Below are positions 63,852 to 64,000 of a stretch of 64,000 nt of DNA, in pieces (position 1 is the first letter of the stretch; each line of letters begins with the position of its first letter). Made by a program: the position numbers and the translations under genes. The notes below the pieces were generated by a model. The model searched no databases. It saw only the letters and a list, made by a program, of their open reading frames with translations, and had not been told where the DNA came from. This stretch comes from CBDFLS01 sp965249185 (GTDB taxonomy: Bacteria; Chloroflexota; Dehalococcoidia; Lucifugimonadales; Australimonadaceae): assembly GCA_965249185.1 (NCBI GenBank), contig CBDFLS010000002.1:1736001-1800000 (forward strand). Reading direction: 5' to 3'.

Positions 63852-64000
63852 GAGGTCCCTCACTCGCTCCGCTGAGTCTTTCGCGCCAGAGGGACTCCAC
63901 CCGCCGGCGTAATGCTTCCATGTCCGCGCCGTTGTCGATGACGACATCCGCACGCTGGAGCTTACGCTCCGGGGGCGATTGGGCCACCATGCGCTGGCGC
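63841..64000 (-). CDS. coaE: Dephospho-CoA kinase, C-terminal part (cut by window edge)
   Basis: The last 53 codons of a gene entering from the right edge. RQRMVAQSPPERKLQRADVV, then IDNGADMEALRRRVESLW, matches the C-terminus of dephospho-CoA kinase, the last step of CoA synthesis. The ATP-binding N-terminus is outside. The stop TAG overlaps the start of the MoxR gene. Confidence 0.8.
   Translation of the reverse strand, partial: RQRMVAQSPPERKLQRADVVIDNGADMEALRRRVESLWRERLSGASEGPHGR

Overview
The window is 64 kb of GC-rich, gene-dense bacterial DNA. No 16S rRNA or other phylogenetic marker is present, so the host can only be inferred. Lipoproteins with Thr/Pro-rich or EKEV-type linkers, two TAXI-type TRAP transporters, several Rieske oxygenase and COG2159 amidohydrolase paralogues, a molybdenum hydroxylase, and dispersed TTCGACAGGCTCAGGGTGAG-type repeats together suggest a Chloroflexota bacterium, perhaps Dehalococcoidia/SAR202-like. 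This is an inference, not a demonstrated placement.

Layout. 1-3300: a divergently arranged xanthine-dehydrogenase/CO-dehydrogenase-type hydroxylase (medium and small subunits on minus, large on plus). 3326-4871: a lipoprotein with a degenerate HtrA-like protease domain, then tRNA-Lys(UUU). 5026-14236: catabolic island 1, with two minus-strand clusters (Rieske-Rieske-amidohydrolase and Rieske-amidohydrolase), divergent from two tandem paralogues of an unrecognised HxH-containing family and a duplicated dimeric alpha/beta-barrel protein. 14456-28542: mostly housekeeping genes: RNase H-like exonuclease, a B12-riboswitch-controlled ECF uptake pair, methyltransferase, tyrosine phosphatase, YyaL/DUF255 protein, CTP-dependent polyprenol-kinase-like protein, cysteine desulfurase, agmatinase and SpeD, CinA, a ketopantoate-reductase-family protein and a DUF4382/PKD lipoprotein. 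28543-29559 has no convincing gene.

29560-46818: catabolic island 2, with an acyl-CoA synthetase, two 4,5-dihydroxyphthalate-decarboxylase-like proteins, two TAXI receptor plus fused TRAP permease loci, two tandem amidohydrolases, aldehyde and alcohol dehydrogenases and a RidA protein. 46961-47805 is an apparently intact IS1595-like element with target duplication. 47901-52903: gamma-glutamyltranspeptidase and a BtpA/SgcQ-FGGY kinase-SDR operon. 52971-58362: a fifth amidohydrolase, an amidase, a fourth Rieske oxygenase and a SnoaL-like protein. 58363-59131 is repeats. 59132-64000: a NorQ/NorD-like pair (MoxR ATPase and VWA protein) with a Nudix hydrolase between, and the end of coaE.

How it fits together (inference): organic acids enter through the TAXI-TRAP systems. 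Rieske oxygenases, amidohydrolase-family enzymes (a family that includes aromatic decarboxylases), ALDH/ADH, acyl-CoA synthetase and the Mo-hydroxylase would degrade aromatic or other recalcitrant compounds. Most genes with a visible promoter share one design: TTGAC-like -35, exactly 17 bp, TAnnnT -10, often preceded by TGC. Both transporter operons carry a perfect 15-bp GC-rich hairpin between receptor and permease genes.
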